Source: Drosophila miranda (Eukaryota; Arthropoda; Insecta; Diptera; Drosophilidae). Taken from it: a stretch of DNA of 64,000 nucleotides. How positions within the stretch are numbered: the first letter of the stretch is position 1; each line of letters begins with the position of its first letter. The position numbers were made by a program, and so were the translations under genes. Positions 24,200 to 33,994 of the stretch are shown here, in pieces. The stretch spans positions 1,162,001-1,226,000 of the forward strand of contig NC_046673.1 of the NCBI RefSeq assembly GCF_003369915.1, read 5' to 3'. Below the pieces are notes generated by a model, which was not told where the DNA came from, did not search any database, and was given only the letters and a program-made list of their open reading frames with translations.

Positions 24200-24412
24200 C
24201 TAGTACTTCAGCTCTTTGGCCTTGTCGTGGGCGCCTTCGTCAAGGAGTTTCAGCTCCGCCTGCTGCTTCTCTGGGCGAATCACAGTGTAGTAGTGGTAGT
24301 AGCGGCTACCTAGCACATAGGTGCCGTAGAGGGTGACTCCGATGCAGGCGTAGACGGCGCCGCGATGCAGTTTGTCCAGCAGGGTGTTGGCATTGATGGG
24401 TTTCTTCTGCAT
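24200..24412 (-). CDS. COX14-like cytochrome c oxidase assembly factor
   Basis: A 70-residue single-exon protein starting MQKKPINANTLLDKLHRG. One membrane segment follows (about residues 18-36, AVYACIGVTLYGTYVLGSRYY), then HYY and a charged tail with EKQQAELKLLDEG. The plan matches COX14 (C12orf62): a short N-terminal matrix stretch, one transmembrane helix ending in a G-Y/xx-R-x-YHY pattern, then a Glu/Gln-rich tail. COX14 is a small mitochondrial inner-membrane factor coupling COX1 synthesis to complex IV assembly. The gene is divergent from Nmd3, with 299 bp between start codons and a DRE in the spacer. Other tiny mitochondrial membrane proteins remain possible. Confidence 0.65.
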   Translation of the reverse strand: MQKKPINANTLLDKLHRGAVYACIGVTLYGTYVLGSRYYHYYTVIRPEKQQAELKLLDEGAHDKAKELKY

Positions 24413-24548
24413 GATAATGGATTTTCCCTTTACCGGTCAAACAAAATTCACTTGATTTTTTTTATATTCCCTATGTGAGCTAGTGATGGCCGTGTAGCAG
24501 TGCGTTTGACACATGTCTCTTCCCACCCCACCACCATCGATTGCGTAC

Positions 24549-24556
24549 TATCGATA
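24549..24556. promoter_or_regulatory. DRE motif TATCGATA between COX14-like and Nmd3
   Basis: A perfect DNA-replication-related element in the 299-bp divergent spacer. DREs are bound by Dref and are common in fly housekeeping promoters. It may serve both genes. Confidence 0.6.
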
Positions 24557-24711
24557 TGCTCACATGCCATTTCCATGTGAGTTGGCAGCCCTGCATCTTG
24601 CAGCATTAATTTCGTACTCTGCACGTGTTTACGTACATGTTCTTGATACTGCGTAAGAAACAGCGTCATTTCGAAGTACACGAAAGAAAAAGGGAAAGGG
24701 AAAACACATTC

Positions 24712-26344
24712 ATGGACCACGAATACTCTGGCGTCAGCCCCCTGGGCTCCGCCGTCGACGGCAGCAGCCAGAGCGCCCCCGACGCCGTCATCCTCTGCTG
24801 CGAGTGTGCCGTGCCCATTCAACCGAATCCAGCCAACATGTGCGTCACCTGTCTGCGCAACCATGTGGACATAACCGAGAACATACCTAAGCAAGCAGTG
24901 CTGCATTTCTGCCGCAACTGCGAGCGCTACCTACAGCCTCCAACCGAGTGGATTCAGGCATCCCTCGAGTCCCGCGAGCTGCTGGCGCTTTGTCTTAAAA
25001 AGCTGAAGGGACTTAAAGAGGTGAAGCTAGTAGACGCCGGCTTTATATGGACCGAACAACACTCGAAGCGCATTAAGGTCAAGCTCACGGTGCATGGCGA
25101 GATAGTTGGAGGCACTGTTCTCCAGCAGGTCTTCGTCGTGGAGTTCACTGTACAGAATCAGATGTGCACCGACTGTCATCGTACGGAAGCAAAGGACTTC
25201 TGGCGGTGTCTGGTGCAAGTGCGCCAGCGCGCTGAGAACAAGAAGACATTCTATTATCTGGAACAGCTGATCCTTAAGCACAAAGCGCATGAGCACACGC
25301 TAGGCATTAAGCCAGAGCACGGCGGCCTTGACTTTTACTACGCGAACGAGAACCATGCCCGTCGAATGGTGGACTTTCTACTGACCATGGTGCCCGGCAA
25401 AGTCACCACCTCAAAGCGTCTCATCTCGCACGACATCCACAGCAACAACTACAACTACAAGTACTCCTGGTCGGTGGAGCTAGCGCCAGTGTCCAAGGAC
25501 AGCGCCGTCTGCCTGTCCAAAAAGCTGCGCCACCAGCTGGGCAACCTGTCGCCCATTTGCTTAGTGAACCGCGTCTCCAGCAGCATCCATCTCATAGATC
25601 CTTTGACGGCTCAGATAGCCGAGCTAACATCCCAGGTGTATTTCAGGTATGATTGATTATTCTCCAATCCTAAATTGGGCAGACTCATGATCCTTTACGT
25701 TTTGCAGAGCTCCCTTCGAGGCTGTCTGCAATCCCAAGCAGCTGGTGGAGTATGTCGTCATGGATATTGAGGTGATCATGGAGAAGGATCGCAAAACGTA
25801 TCCCGGCCAGGGTCAATTGTCCTTCAAGCATGCCCTCTGCGACATTTGGGTGGTGCGTTCATCGGAGCTCGGCATCAATGACAATCCAATTCACACTCGC
25901 TCCCATCTCGGCCACCTACTGAAGGTAGGCGACTCCGTCATGGGCTACAACACGGGGGAGGCCAACATCAATGATCCAGAATTCGAGAAACTCGCCTCAG
26001 ACCTAGTGCCCGATGTGGTTCTGGTGCGGAAGCACTACGATCGCCAGGCGCGCCTCAACCAGCGAGTGTGGAAGATTAAACACTTGGCCGCCGAGGCCAC
26101 AGACGAGCGCAGCAAACACGACTACCACGAGTTCCTGGACGATCTCGAAGAGAACGTGGACATGCGAGGACAAGTCAACATCTATCGCGATACCAACAAG
26201 ACGCTGCCCATCGAGGTGCAACGGGCCACAGGCGACGTACCCCAAATCACGCTTGAGGAGATGCTGGAAGACATGACGCTGGAGTGCGCCGACGATGAGA
26301 TGGGCGAGGCTGACAACGCAGAGGACGCGGAGCCAGAGCTTTAG
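24712..26344 (+). CDS. Nmd3: NMD3, 60S ribosomal subunit nuclear export adaptor
   Basis: Two exons, 24712-25646 and 25708-26344, with a 61-bp intron (gtatga...ttgcag). They join in phase 2 and give 523 residues. The N terminus carries the Cys pairs of the NMD3 zinc domain: CCEC, CVTC, CRNC and later CTDCH, within the first ~155 residues. The middle (YYANENHARRMVDFL, KRLISHDIHSNNYNYKYSW) and the YPGQGQLSF segment are conserved NMD3 features. The acidic C terminus should hold the Crm1-dependent export signal (leucine-rich stretch LEEMLEDMTLE). NMD3 binds late pre-60S particles and bridges them to exportin. I took the ATG at 24712, not the in-frame one at 24625, because the extra 29 residues are basic low-complexity sequence. 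Confidence 0.95.
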
Positions 26345-26372
26345 TTTTATTCATACAGATTTATTTCTTGTA
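26343..26372 (-). terminator. Polyadenylation signals for prune, overlapping the Nmd3 3' end
   Basis: On the reverse strand there are two AATAAA-type signals, near 26343-26350 and 26358-26366. They follow the prune stop by about 190-210 bases and lie at the Nmd3 stop codon. If used, the prune 3' UTR would be antisense to the Nmd3 3' UTR. For Nmd3 the only candidate I see is ATTAAA near 26483. Confidence 0.45.
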
Positions 26373-26556
26373 TACATAGGTACATACATATATGCCCTGT
26401 ACATATAATCGCTTAATCAACTAAAAGAAACAATTTTTTTGGAATCCCACGTCGCGACGGATAATTTCAAGCACTCCCCACTCATTAAACCCTTGCTAAG
26501 TATTGGCTAAACCTCCTTATCTCGTCCATTGATGGCCTTTACAATTGATTTTTGAC

Positions 26557-27849
26557 TTAGGAGAGGCCCAGCTTGGGCTTCTCCTTAAAGAAGTACACCT
26601 CATTACAGCCAAAGCCATGGATCTCCTCCCACTCCATCAGAGCCCGCTTGATAGCGGGCTGAATGTGCTTGCGTGTGGCGCGGAGATTGTGTTGACGGAG
26701 GTAGCAGCCGCCCATGAAACGGCTGCCCACATCGTGGGCTCTGAGATCCAACGAGGGCTCATGGCACCCCACCAGGGCCAAACGGACACACTCCACCAAC
26801 TGACTCTGTCCGGCCAACGAGATGAGGCCCACATCGCGCTGCACCGTACCATCAACGGGAGAGACATACATGCCAAGCATAACCAGGAGGTTGCTGTCGA
26901 TTCCAAACTCGCGCAGAGCCTTCTCGGCGCCACTCAACTCAATGAAATTCCTAATGAGGATGGGCATTCCAGCTATGGGCACTTTCTGACGTTCGGTCTG
27001 AATTATTTTCATGTCCTTGCGCAAGACCTCGGTGAGTGTCAGATTGCTTATGTCGGCGCGAGCCGCCACCAATTCATTGAAAAGCTCAGAGCGCCGCCCA
27101 ACATCTGACTGGCCACCCTCTGACAGCTCCCTCTCCATCTGCTCCACCATGACCAGGTCACTGGGAGAGAAACGCTTGGCCGTGGCCGAAAAGTTGACTG
27201 TGTCCAGGACTATGGTGGCATGTAGCAACTGGGCGACGATGGGCGAACGTGGTTGCTCCACGGCCAAGTAACGCTGGCCGACGATGGTGGCACAGGAACC
27301 GATATCGGTCTCGATGCTGCGCACACAGTTCTGGGGCAACAGCATGTATTTCGGATTCGCGCCATCGATGGGTCTATGATCGAGAATCTCTACCACATGT
27401 GGAGCCAGCTCACTCACATGATGGTCAACGAGGACAACGTTGACATCCTTAGCGAATTTGTTGGGCAAATCATCGCGGAAGAGCAGCATGGCTTCGGCAA
27501 TGCCACACTTGCTCAACATATGGCCCACTTCTGTCTTTAGCCGGTAGTCCCTGCGTGGAATGTTCAACACGGGCACATAGTCGTGCTCCTGGCTACGCTC
27601 TGAGTAAATGAAAGCCAGAGTCAAGGCCGAGACAGCCGAGTCGAGATCGCACGACTCATTGCCAATGACGACGTGCAGCTTACGTAGCTCCTCAACAGGG
27701 TGAGCCTGCCAAGCAACAGTCGACCCGTCGGCCAGGTACTGAAACAAGAATCCCTATCAGTGCTTTGCCTGCTGGTCAAGGTTGTCCCTGGAGATACTTA
27801 CACGGCTGAGCGTTGTCCGAGCATGAGTTAGAAAACGTACGAAACGCAT
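26557..27849 (-). CDS. pn: Prune, DHH-family phosphoesterase
   Basis: Two exons: 27802-27849 (MRFVRFLTHARTTLSR) and 26557-27738, with a 63-bp intron (gtaagt...tttcag). They join in phase 0 and give 409 residues. The DHH core has motif I DLD at about residues 47-49, DHH at 121-123, and 'ILDHRPID' at about 134. A DHHA2-type C-terminal domain ends in EKPKLGLS. Prune proteins hydrolyse short-chain polyphosphates and cyclic nucleotides. Fly prune is the classical eye-colour gene that interacts with Killer of prune. It is convergent with Nmd3, with 212 bp between stop codons. Neighbours match the D. melanogaster X as I recall it. Confidence 0.92.
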
Positions 27850-28164
27850 TTTCAATTAACTAATTCCTTGAATTCCAAGAAAAACTATGACCACTCGGCA
27901 AAAGCTCAACCTCGCAGGACTGTTGATTCCGAATCGATAGCAACTGCAGTCCGACAAGCAACAGTTGCCAACATCGATAGCTGTATTTTTAATCGATGTC
28001 CCTGAACACCACCAATGGCTAGAGTTGGCGAATTGCAAGTCACTGCATGGATCAGCACGGCAACGAAAAATGTTCAATTACAACGAAAATAAACTAAAGC
28101 ACATTGAAGGTTCGTAGAAGGTATTTAAAATTGTTTTCCATTAGGTTCACGTTTTTATGCCAAA

Positions 28165-28172
28165 TATCGATA
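28165..28172. promoter_or_regulatory. DRE motif TATCGATA upstream of prune
   Basis: A perfect site about 316 bp upstream of the prune start, with partial ATCGAT sites at 27932, 27972, 27992 and 28179. Dref-type control of prune is plausible. Confidence 0.45.
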
Positions 28173-28287
28173 TAAATATCGATTTCAGCAGCGCGGCAAC
28201 CAACCCGAGATTTAAAATCTAAATAGTCGATATCGCTTGCATTGCAGACAGCTGATTTTTTCTGAAAATTTAGATGTAAGCAAAATA

Positions 28288-29981
28288 TCAATAAACGCGT
28301 GAGCGAAGTCCAAAATGAACGCCATTTCGGGATCGCAATACGATCTTAATAGAGGGCTCCACATCCGGGCCGATGGGAAGCAGTATAAAATTTCTTAGCA
28401 TCTTTATGATCATGGTTTTAACCTCGAACATGGCAAACTTTTGGCCGATGCAGTTGCGTGGTCCCGCACTGAAGGGTATATTGCTGAATGCGCCCTTCTT
28501 AGAAGTGGCCTTATTAGTGAGGTGCCGCTCCGGTCGAAAAATCAGTGGATCTGCGAAGAGCATCTCATCCCGAAGCAGTTGCCAGAGCAGCAGAATCACA
28601 TTGGTCCCCGCTGGAATGCGTCCACCTTCTGGATAGGCATGTCCTAATCTTGTGTCTTATCTGTACGCTTAGTCTAAGTAGCCACTTACCCACTGCCAAA
28701 TCTGTTTCCAGGCAACGTCCCAAAGCCGGAATGGGCGGATACAGGCGCAGTGCCTCCCTGACCACACAATTCAGAAACGGCAAAGCAGCAAAGTCGGAAT
28801 ATACCACGCATCGGTCCAGCTCGCGGCCAAAGTGTCCTTTCACCTCATCAAAAAGCCGCTCCTGGACTGCCGCATGCCGCGAAAGAAGATACAGGCAGAA
28901 GGAGATGGCCGAGGTGGTGGTGTCATGGCCCTCAAAGATAAAGGTGTTGACCTCATCGCGTATCTGCTTGTCAGTCAGCGGCTGGCCATCCACCGTTGCC
29001 CTCAGCAGTGTGTCCAGCAAGGCATTGCGCCTGTCCCGCGCGACTGGCTCTCCCGGTGCATTCTCTCTCCTAAGCAACTGGCGACGCTGCTCGATGATGC
29101 TGTCTGTGAACAGATGCAGGCATTTGATACCCTCCCGCTGCTTCCGAAAGCCACTGGGCCAGCAGAGTCGGAAGAGAAACGGCGGCAGAAGATGCGGACG
29201 CATAAACCTGGTCGCCAAAGTATTGGTCACGCTGGAGGCAGGACTAAGTTATTCAGACACATTCAGGCACGTTAGAAAGGCAGTTGAACTTACGCCTTGA
29301 CGGCCTGCACCACAGCGGAGTCCGCATCGAGCTGAGCATTCACACTGACACCCATGGCCGTCTCAGTGATGATGTCGAGGGCGGCCAAGCCCACATATGG
29401 ATAAATGTTGATAGCCACCATTCCACCATTCGACAAGGGCTGCAGACGCTCCACTAGCAGCTGACTCTGTCTGTCGAACACCTCGACGAACTCCTCCAGG
29501 ATACTAAAGTGGAACGTGGGGGTGATGATCTTGCGCATGCCGTGCCACTGCTCACCCTGACTGAGGAGCAGACCATTGCCCAGCCAGCCGCGTAGGGCTC
29601 CATAAATGCTGCTCTTGCGCAGCTGTTTCTGGCTGTGCAGCAGAGCGTCCACATGGCTCGGCTCGGCGGTGACCATAATGACTTGGCCGCAAACGGAGGC
29701 CATGAAGCTACGTCCGAAGCGTTCCACGTACTCGGCGAACTTCTCGTGGAGATCTAAGGGGACAAGACACAAAGTGAATATCGTTCCAATATCGGAGCAG
29801 CGTGGGTTCTCTTACTGTCCGGTTGGAAGCTGCGCATTTGCCAGGCGGCTCCAACCAGCGGCACCCGCGAGACGCTGGGCACAAATCCCCTGAGCGGATG
29901 CCTCATCTCCCTCAGAGCCAGCTGCAGTAGCCAAACCACAATCAGCGTCAGGGCCAGGGTCAGCAGCAAAGCCATCAACAT
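28288..29981 (-). CDS. Cyp4ae1: Cytochrome P450, CYP4 family (Cyp4ae1-like)
   Basis: Four exons: 29816-29981, 29294-29753, 28690-29231 and 28288-28628. The introns are 61-62 bp with GT/AG ends, and the product is 502 residues. An N-terminal membrane anchor (MLMALLLTLALTLIVVWLL) is followed by Pro-rich VPSVSRVPLVG. The I-helix is [13 protein letters not shown], the K-helix ExxR is EALRLYPP, and the heme loop is [14 protein letters not shown]4 enzymes are microsomal monooxygenases, often fatty-acid omega-hydroxylases. The CYP4AE assignment rests on the N-terminal motif (MRHPLxG, AAWQMRSFQPDNLH), which I recall from D. melanogaster Cyp4ae1, and on synteny next to prune. Subfamily confidence is about 0.7. 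It is the first of three CYP4 genes here. Confidence 0.9.
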
Positions 29982-30126
29982 GTTCTCCGAATCGATTTAA
30001 TACTGCAAACCGATGCAAGCAGATCCAAATCCAGATCCAGTATAGTATGCACTGTCGGCTAAGGCACAGTGAGAGGAAGCTCAAATCTTATCGACCACCG
30101 TTAAAAACCAGTGGAACCCGTAAAAC

Positions 30127-30134
30127 TATTTATA
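30127..30134 (-). promoter_or_regulatory. TATA box of the Cyp4ae1-like gene
   Basis: TATAAATA on the reverse strand, 146 bp upstream of the ATG at 29981, leaving a leader of roughly 115 bases. Confidence 0.5.
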
Positions 30135-30436
30135 TGTACACTCGGACATGTGTCAAGTGCTTAATTTGTATAGATTCTGCGGGGTTCTGACTGATTATAT
30201 AAGCGAAGGGTTCGAAAAGTCCACCGCCAAGCAGAGGGAGACAGAGGCAGAGAGCGAGAATCAAGCGAGAACAGCTGACCTGGCCACCAGCTGTTGGCCA
30301 TTAAGAAGAGTAACAAGTGAGCACGTGAACAGAAGTCAACCAAAATTTGAATTCGATTAAAAAATATTGTTTAATCCACAGCCGATGGGGAAAACCAATA
30401 TGGGAAAGATTTGCAGAATCAGAGCCATCAGAGCGA

Positions 30437-32243
30437 TCAACTGGCGAGAACTGAACGCGGCTGTAGACCCAGGTGAACCCCGTTAGCGGACCGCAGCACA
30501 ATGTTCATGGCCGGTCGTGGCTCGGGACCGAGAGGCAGCAGCTCAAAATTACGCAGCAGCTTGCTGATGGTGCTCTTCATCTCCAGCAGGGCGAACTTCT
30601 GACCAATGCAGTTGCGTGGACCCGCAGAGAAGGGAATATAGGCATAGGGATGCGTCTGGGGTGACGTGCTGTCGAAGCGATCCGGCTTAAACTCGTCAGG
30701 GGACTCGAAGTATTCGGGATCACGGAGGAGGACAAAGATGCCGACGGTGTAGTTGGTCCCAGCTGGAATGCGCTTTCCCCCTGCAATTTCGAGGAGTTAT
30801 TACTTTCAGGAACTTTCAGGAACCAAGCAACAAACCAAGCACTCACGTATCTCCACATCTTCGTTGAACCAGCGCCCAATCATGGGCACTGGAGGATGCA
30901 GGCGGAGCGACTCTTTAATCACATTCTCCAGATACTTGAGTTCACCCAGATCCCGCATGGTGACCGGACGCTGGCGGTCCGCACCCAGAACCTCATGGAT
31001 CTCCTCCACCAGAAGCTGCTGCACCTGCGGATGGCGAGAGATCTCGTACAGGCAGAAGGAGATGGCCGAGGTAGTGGTATCGTGACCCTCGAACATGAAC
31101 GTGTCCACCTCTTCCCGGATGTCGTCGTTACTGAGTGAAGTCCCATCGATGGTTGACTGCAGGAGCACATCCAGAAGAGCCATGCGACGCTTCTGTTCCA
31201 GGTCATCGTCTTCCTTGATCTCCTCCTCCTTCTTCTCCTGTTTCCCTGCACTGACCAGGGCCTGCCGACGCTGCTTAATGATATTCTCAGTGAAGTCGTG
31301 CATCACCTTAATGGCGCTATCCTGCCTTTTAGCCATTCCCGGATGAACCAGGCGGAAGAGCCAATCGATGCGCTGCCAGGCATGGATGAACCTGGTGGTC
31401 ATGATGCTGGTCACACTGAAAGAAAACAAAATGAGGGACTCGCGGAAAATTTGAACAGCTCTCACTGAAAAGAAGGACGACTCACTCCGTGACGGCCTGG
31501 ACATAGGGCAGATTGGGGCTCATTTGTGCCTGAATCTTGGTTCCCATGGCGGTTTCTATTCAGGTAGAGATACAGATACAGATACAGAAGATACAGTCTA
31601 TTAAAGATGGGGGAGAATCAAATCGCCCATTCACCTGCTATAATGTCTAGCGCCAGGAGACAGACAACCGAAAAAATGTTAATGGCTGTTTTCCCATCAG
31701 CCCGCTGTTGCAGTTGCTCCACCATCACGGCGCTCTGCTGATCGAAGATCTCGACAAACTGCTCTAGGATCTTGAAGTGGAAGGTGGGCGTGATGATCTT
31801 GCGGCGGGAATGCCACTTCTTGCCGGTGCTCATTAGGAGGCCCGTGCCCAGCCAGCAGTGGAGCAGCTCGTACAGATTGTTCTTAGTGATGTGCTGCTGG
31901 CTGCTAAGGATGAACTCGATGTCATGCGGGTCCGTAGAGAAGACGGCCAGCTGGTTGAGCACCCACACCTTGTAGAGTGGACCGTACTTGTTCCTATTCT
32001 TGCTTACAAAACCCATGATCTCTGCAAGCATAAAAATACAGTCTATGTAACTCTGGAATGTAACATACTGGGAATAATCTTACGTTCGGCATCGAGGCCA
32101 CGATACATGAGGGCATTGCCGACAAGAGGCAGACCCCGCGGACCTGGCATATAGTTAAGTATATCATTGCGCCGCTTGCGCCAAAAATAATCCCACACCA
32201 GAACTATCGTAAGCGCCACCAGGAACAATACAAGCGCGAGCAT
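30437..32243 (-). CDS. Cyp4d2: Cytochrome P450, CYP4D subfamily (Cyp4d2-like)
   Basis: Five exons: 32084-32243, 31635-32021, 31486-31555, 30847-31415 and 30437-30780. All introns are GT/AG (62-79 bp) and the product is 509 residues. The N-terminal anchor is [20 protein letters not shown], then [14 protein letters not shown]. The conserved [18 protein letters not shown], the I-helix [27 protein letters not shown] with the K-helix ExxR, and [11 protein letters not shown] at the heme Cys are all intact. The end reads [17 protein letters not shown]. Between the J and K regions is a Lys/Glu-rich insert ([14 protein letters not shown]). The start is 1.75 kb from the divergent CYP4D gene. The Cyp4d2 orthology is inferred from the C terminus and gene order. 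Cyp4d14 is the alternative. Confidence 0.9.
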
Positions 32244-33994
32244 TGTACACCCAATTACAAACGAACTACGAATAAGCCATAGCCGACCATTGCACTGACT
32301 ATCTCTCTCCCGCTATCTCGACGGTGAGCCTCTCCACCAGGCAGTGTGAGCAGATTACGAGACGCGTCAGCGGCAAGCCGGTCCGGACCGTAAGAGAGCC
32401 ATGCCTAAGAGAAATTACGCCACTAGACTTGAGTGGATTGTCGAATCACGATGATTTCTCGCAATTCTTATCACGATTGCTAAGCTATAATTCGTAATGC
32501 TTACCTGTCTGAATTGAAAGAAACTGCTCAGTAAATCTCAAAGGTACCAAAATGTATCTTCTACTGGATAAGAGAATCCACTGATATTTACATTAAGTTC
32601 GATGCCAAAGGGTTCACTAAGATCTATACATTAATAAGCATTCAAAATGTACAACAGAGGGTTATACAAATATGTATCAATGTATGTAAATATCGTATTG
32701 CGTATATTGATAAAAGTCTTGTCTGGTTTCTATGGCTTGGAATGTAAGCAAAGGTCCAATCGGGTAACGCATTCAAATTCTAAATCGACTGTATAAACAA
32801 ATGAATAAAGAACACTCTCAATTCACTCTCTAGGAAATGAGAGACACGTGGAAATCGTTCTATGAGAAATGAGAGCGGCTACGAGTCAACACTGAGATGT
32901 AGTTTTACCAGTTATAGAACAGCATCTAAATCGACCTCAGATACGCTCTTCGGTCACGGGAGCGCCCACTCCCATGCTCCCACTCAGACATGAATAGAAG
33001 AGAGCCGGTTCTTAAGAGATAATGATATGCTCTTATTTAATTTGTTATTGTACCTTCCCAACGATACCATTTCCCAACCATGCAGCCAGTGGAGACTCTC
33101 AAGAGAAACTTTCTTATGTGAGGAACCCTTAGTCCGACAAACTAATCCTCACTTGTTTGCAGCCAGGATTTATTGGCCGGTGGTTATTTGCAATCCTTTT
33201 GCCTGTATGAGAGTAACTACAATTATTGTATATATACAAAGTTTTGACTGAGCATGTCTCTGGAATAGATAGAGCAGAGACTCTTTTGGCAGCTATTGGG
33301 GGAAGAAGCTTTCGATCTTATCAGCCTGTTTGGTATATAAAAAAGAGCAGATAATCTGTGAAAGGGACGGATCGGACGACCTACTGGCACACTCCCACAC
33401 TTTCACTTCTACTCCCACTACCGTATCAATCTGAACTTTTATTCTTTCGATAGTAAGCAAAGACCTTGAGTCATGCTGATCGGGCGATTTCGTCGTTGTT
33501 GTATGCGCCGCGATGAACGCAATGAATGGGTCCCCAGTGGGTGGGAGGAGATCCCCAACCAGGCGTATCTGCATCTACTCCATTACTCTGATAATGTAAC
33601 TGATCCATAATCTCAGTGATAGCCCGAACAAATCGAGGGATCGGGATGTGTCCACTTCCGAAAACCCGGTTGATGATAGATGATAGAGAGGGCCAAGGCA
33701 AAGGGAGGGCGTCTGCCCCTGGCGTCTGGGGATCGCCTTCACCAAGACTCTCCAGCCCGTTCTGACCTCCAACACCAACGCCAACTGCCGGTGACCGTCG
33801 CCTTGGGTACACTTGGTACTGGTAAATACTGGCCGCTGATTATAGAACCCTTATCTCGGTCAGAATTGGCTACAAAACAGCCCCACCACCGAGCATAGCC
33901 CATTAGTTGTGGTCTGTGAGCGCGTTGGAGAGACCCGAAAAACAAAGAACCTCGAAATAGGAAATTGGGAAATTAGGAACGACTGCATGTTAAA
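32244..33994. promoter_or_regulatory. Divergent intergenic region between two Cyp4d genes
   Basis: This 1.75-kb spacer holds both promoters. I see a TGACTGAGC match (33245-33253) to the TGACnnnGC antioxidant-response consensus of CncC/Maf. There is also TATATAAAA at 33334-33342 (+), which is followed near 33450 by a donor-like GTAAGC and so could give a 5' leader exon for the plus-strand gene. An unassigned reverse ORF overlaps (33471-33812). All of these are motif matches only. Confidence 0.35.
33471..33812 (-). CDS. Orphan ORF between the Cyp4d genes (doubtful)
   Basis: About 113 codons open on the reverse strand, rich in Gly/Pro, with LPLPWPSLSSIINRVFG, FVRAITEIMDQLHYQ and WGSPPTHWGPIHCVHRG. 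It has no ATG at the start of the open frame. The first residues could follow a splice acceptor (tatttaccag) near 33832, but I could not prove a first exon. An AATAAA-type signal lies about 35 bases after the stop. Codon use is not obviously repetitive. I recognise no family. It could be a real young gene or a chance ORF antisense to the plus-strand P450 leader. Confidence 0.3.
   Translation of the reverse strand: MYPRRRSPAVGVGVGGQNGLESLGEGDPQTPGADALPLPWPSLSSIINRVFGSGHIPIPRFVRAITEIMDQLHYQSNGVDADTPGWGSPPTHWGPIHCVHRGAYNNDEIARSA

Noticed and set aside
30195-30202. TATATAAG on the plus strand upstream of the Cyp4ae1-like gene
   Set aside because: No plus-strand gene follows it; likely coincidental.
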